Assembly: GCF_027533625.1 (NCBI RefSeq)
Contig: NZ_JAQAGZ010000002.1
Location: forward strand, 330,492 to 394,491
Direction: 5' to 3'
DNA length: 64,000 nucleotides
Origin: Paenibacillus gyeongsangnamensis
GTDB lineage: Bacteria > Bacillota > Bacilli > Paenibacillales > NBRC-103111
A program made the position numbers and the translations under genes. Below, in pieces: positions 63,635-64,000 of the stretch. The notes beneath the pieces were generated by a model. It was given only the letters and a program-made list of their open reading frames with translations, was not told the DNA's origin and made no database searches. Every line of letters starts with the position of its first letter. Positions within the stretch are counted from its first letter, which is position 1.

Positions 63635-64000
63635 TTAATACATCACATGCCTTTGTTCTTTTGCGGATTCATATGCGCATTCGATCAGACGGGTAATCCC
63701 AATTGCCACATCAATGTCAAAGTAGGGTAAGCTTAGCTCCGTATCGGACGACACCAGCCTTACAAACTGGGCGCTTGGAAGTTCATCGTCTTCCGGAACG
63801 TTCTCGCTCGGAACCGGCATCAAGTTTTCGTGGCCAGGCACATGTTTGGATTGCAGCAATACCCGGAAGTTGGACTTATTCGTGCCGGAAATGACCAAAA
63901 TTCCCTCTGTGCCGATGATCTCCAGCAAATTATCGATGCGGTAAGAGACAAATGAGGTGTGGGAAGTACCAATGGCTCCGCTGTCAAATTCAATTATGGT
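63635..64000 (-). CDS. Gfo/Idh/MocA oxidoreductase, C-terminal part (window edge)
   Basis: The open frame continues to the end of the window (TIIEFDSGAIGTSHTSFVSY near the edge), then NLLEIIGTEGILVISGTNKS and FDIDVAIGITRLIECAYESA to the stop. This is the C-terminal substrate-binding half of a Gfo/Idh/MocA sugar oxidoreductase, with the EIIGTEG strand typical of the family. About 122 residues are visible; the NAD-binding half lies beyond 64000, so intactness cannot be judged. Confidence 0.8.
   Translation of the reverse strand, partial: TIIEFDSGAIGTSHTSFVSYRIDNLLEIIGTEGILVISGTNKSNFRVLLQSKHVPGHENLMPVPSENVPEDDELPSAQFVRLVSSDTELSLPYFDIDVAIGITRLIECAYESAKEQRHVMY

Overview
The window looks like chromosome from a low-to-medium GC Firmicute of the Paenibacillaceae type. 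The evidence is a QoxABCD-type quinol oxidase operon with ctaB, LplB/YtcP-type sugar ABC transporters under a large membrane-bound AraC regulator, SpeA-like arginine decarboxylase, CcpA-like cre sites and clear AGGAGG ribosome binding sites. No rRNA, tRNA or CRISPR array was seen.

Layout. 0.3-5.1 kb: haem O synthase and quinol oxidase operon (minus strand). 5.3-8.4 kb: arginine decarboxylase, a SufS-like gene with an internal deletion that removes the catalytic cysteine, and a KDPG-aldolase-like gene. 8.6-9.7 kb: hisC with a 1-base frameshift. 10-13 kb: a compact plus-strand set (DUF4242 protein, formate/nitrite-type channel, small membrane/CBS-like protein, acyl-CoA-dehydrogenase-like flavoprotein). 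13.3-16.2 kb: frameshifted serC, a sulfite/nitrite reductase remnant, an HPP-like membrane protein and a sugar-isomerase fragment. 16.3-26.4 kb: a minus-strand unit of AraC-type membrane regulator, ABC permease, binding protein, second permease, a sulfatase homologue lacking its catalytic residues, and two intact sulfatases. 26.7-28.5 kb: two degenerate IS6-family copies. 28.6-39.5 kb: a catabolic island with three PhyH-type 2-oxoglutarate oxygenases, a glutathione-independent formaldehyde dehydrogenase, an NHL propeller protein, two AraC regulators and a sugar ABC transporter, closed on the right by a third IS6 copy. 40.5-52 kb: HpcH-type aldolase, M55 peptidase, two more sulfatases, a DUF1450-like Cys protein, DUF4432 epimerase-like protein, a ROK repressor with a perfect palindromic operator, a PfkB/epimerase chimera, a Gfo/Idh oxidoreductase with two compensating frameshifts and a truncated aldolase abutting a serC tail. 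52.3-58.7 kb: BenE-like transporter, then CdaR regulator divergent from glycerate kinase, KdgT-like permease and LarA-like nickel racemase. 58.7-64 kb: IS6 scar, glpX fragment carrying a short inverted-repeat element, truncated SDR, peroxiredoxin, Nudix plus THEP1 NTPase pair, DUF1349 protein and a partial Gfo/Idh gene running off the edge.

How the genes fit together. The middle 35 kb reads as carbohydrate scavenging. ABC systems import oligosaccharides, signal-less (therefore probably cytoplasmic) sulfatases remove sulfate, and oxygenases plus formaldehyde dehydrogenase could remove O-methyl groups and detoxify the formaldehyde. Epimerase-like, Gfo/Idh and aldolase genes would handle the sugars, and the glycerate kinase/LarA unit would handle small hydroxy acids. 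The substrate is inference; no glycoside hydrolase or sulfatase maturase lies in the window. A second theme is decay: more than a dozen genes carry frameshifts, internal deletions, fusions or are reduced to tails. Several breaks lie beside IS6 copies, but some single-base shifts could be sequencing errors.
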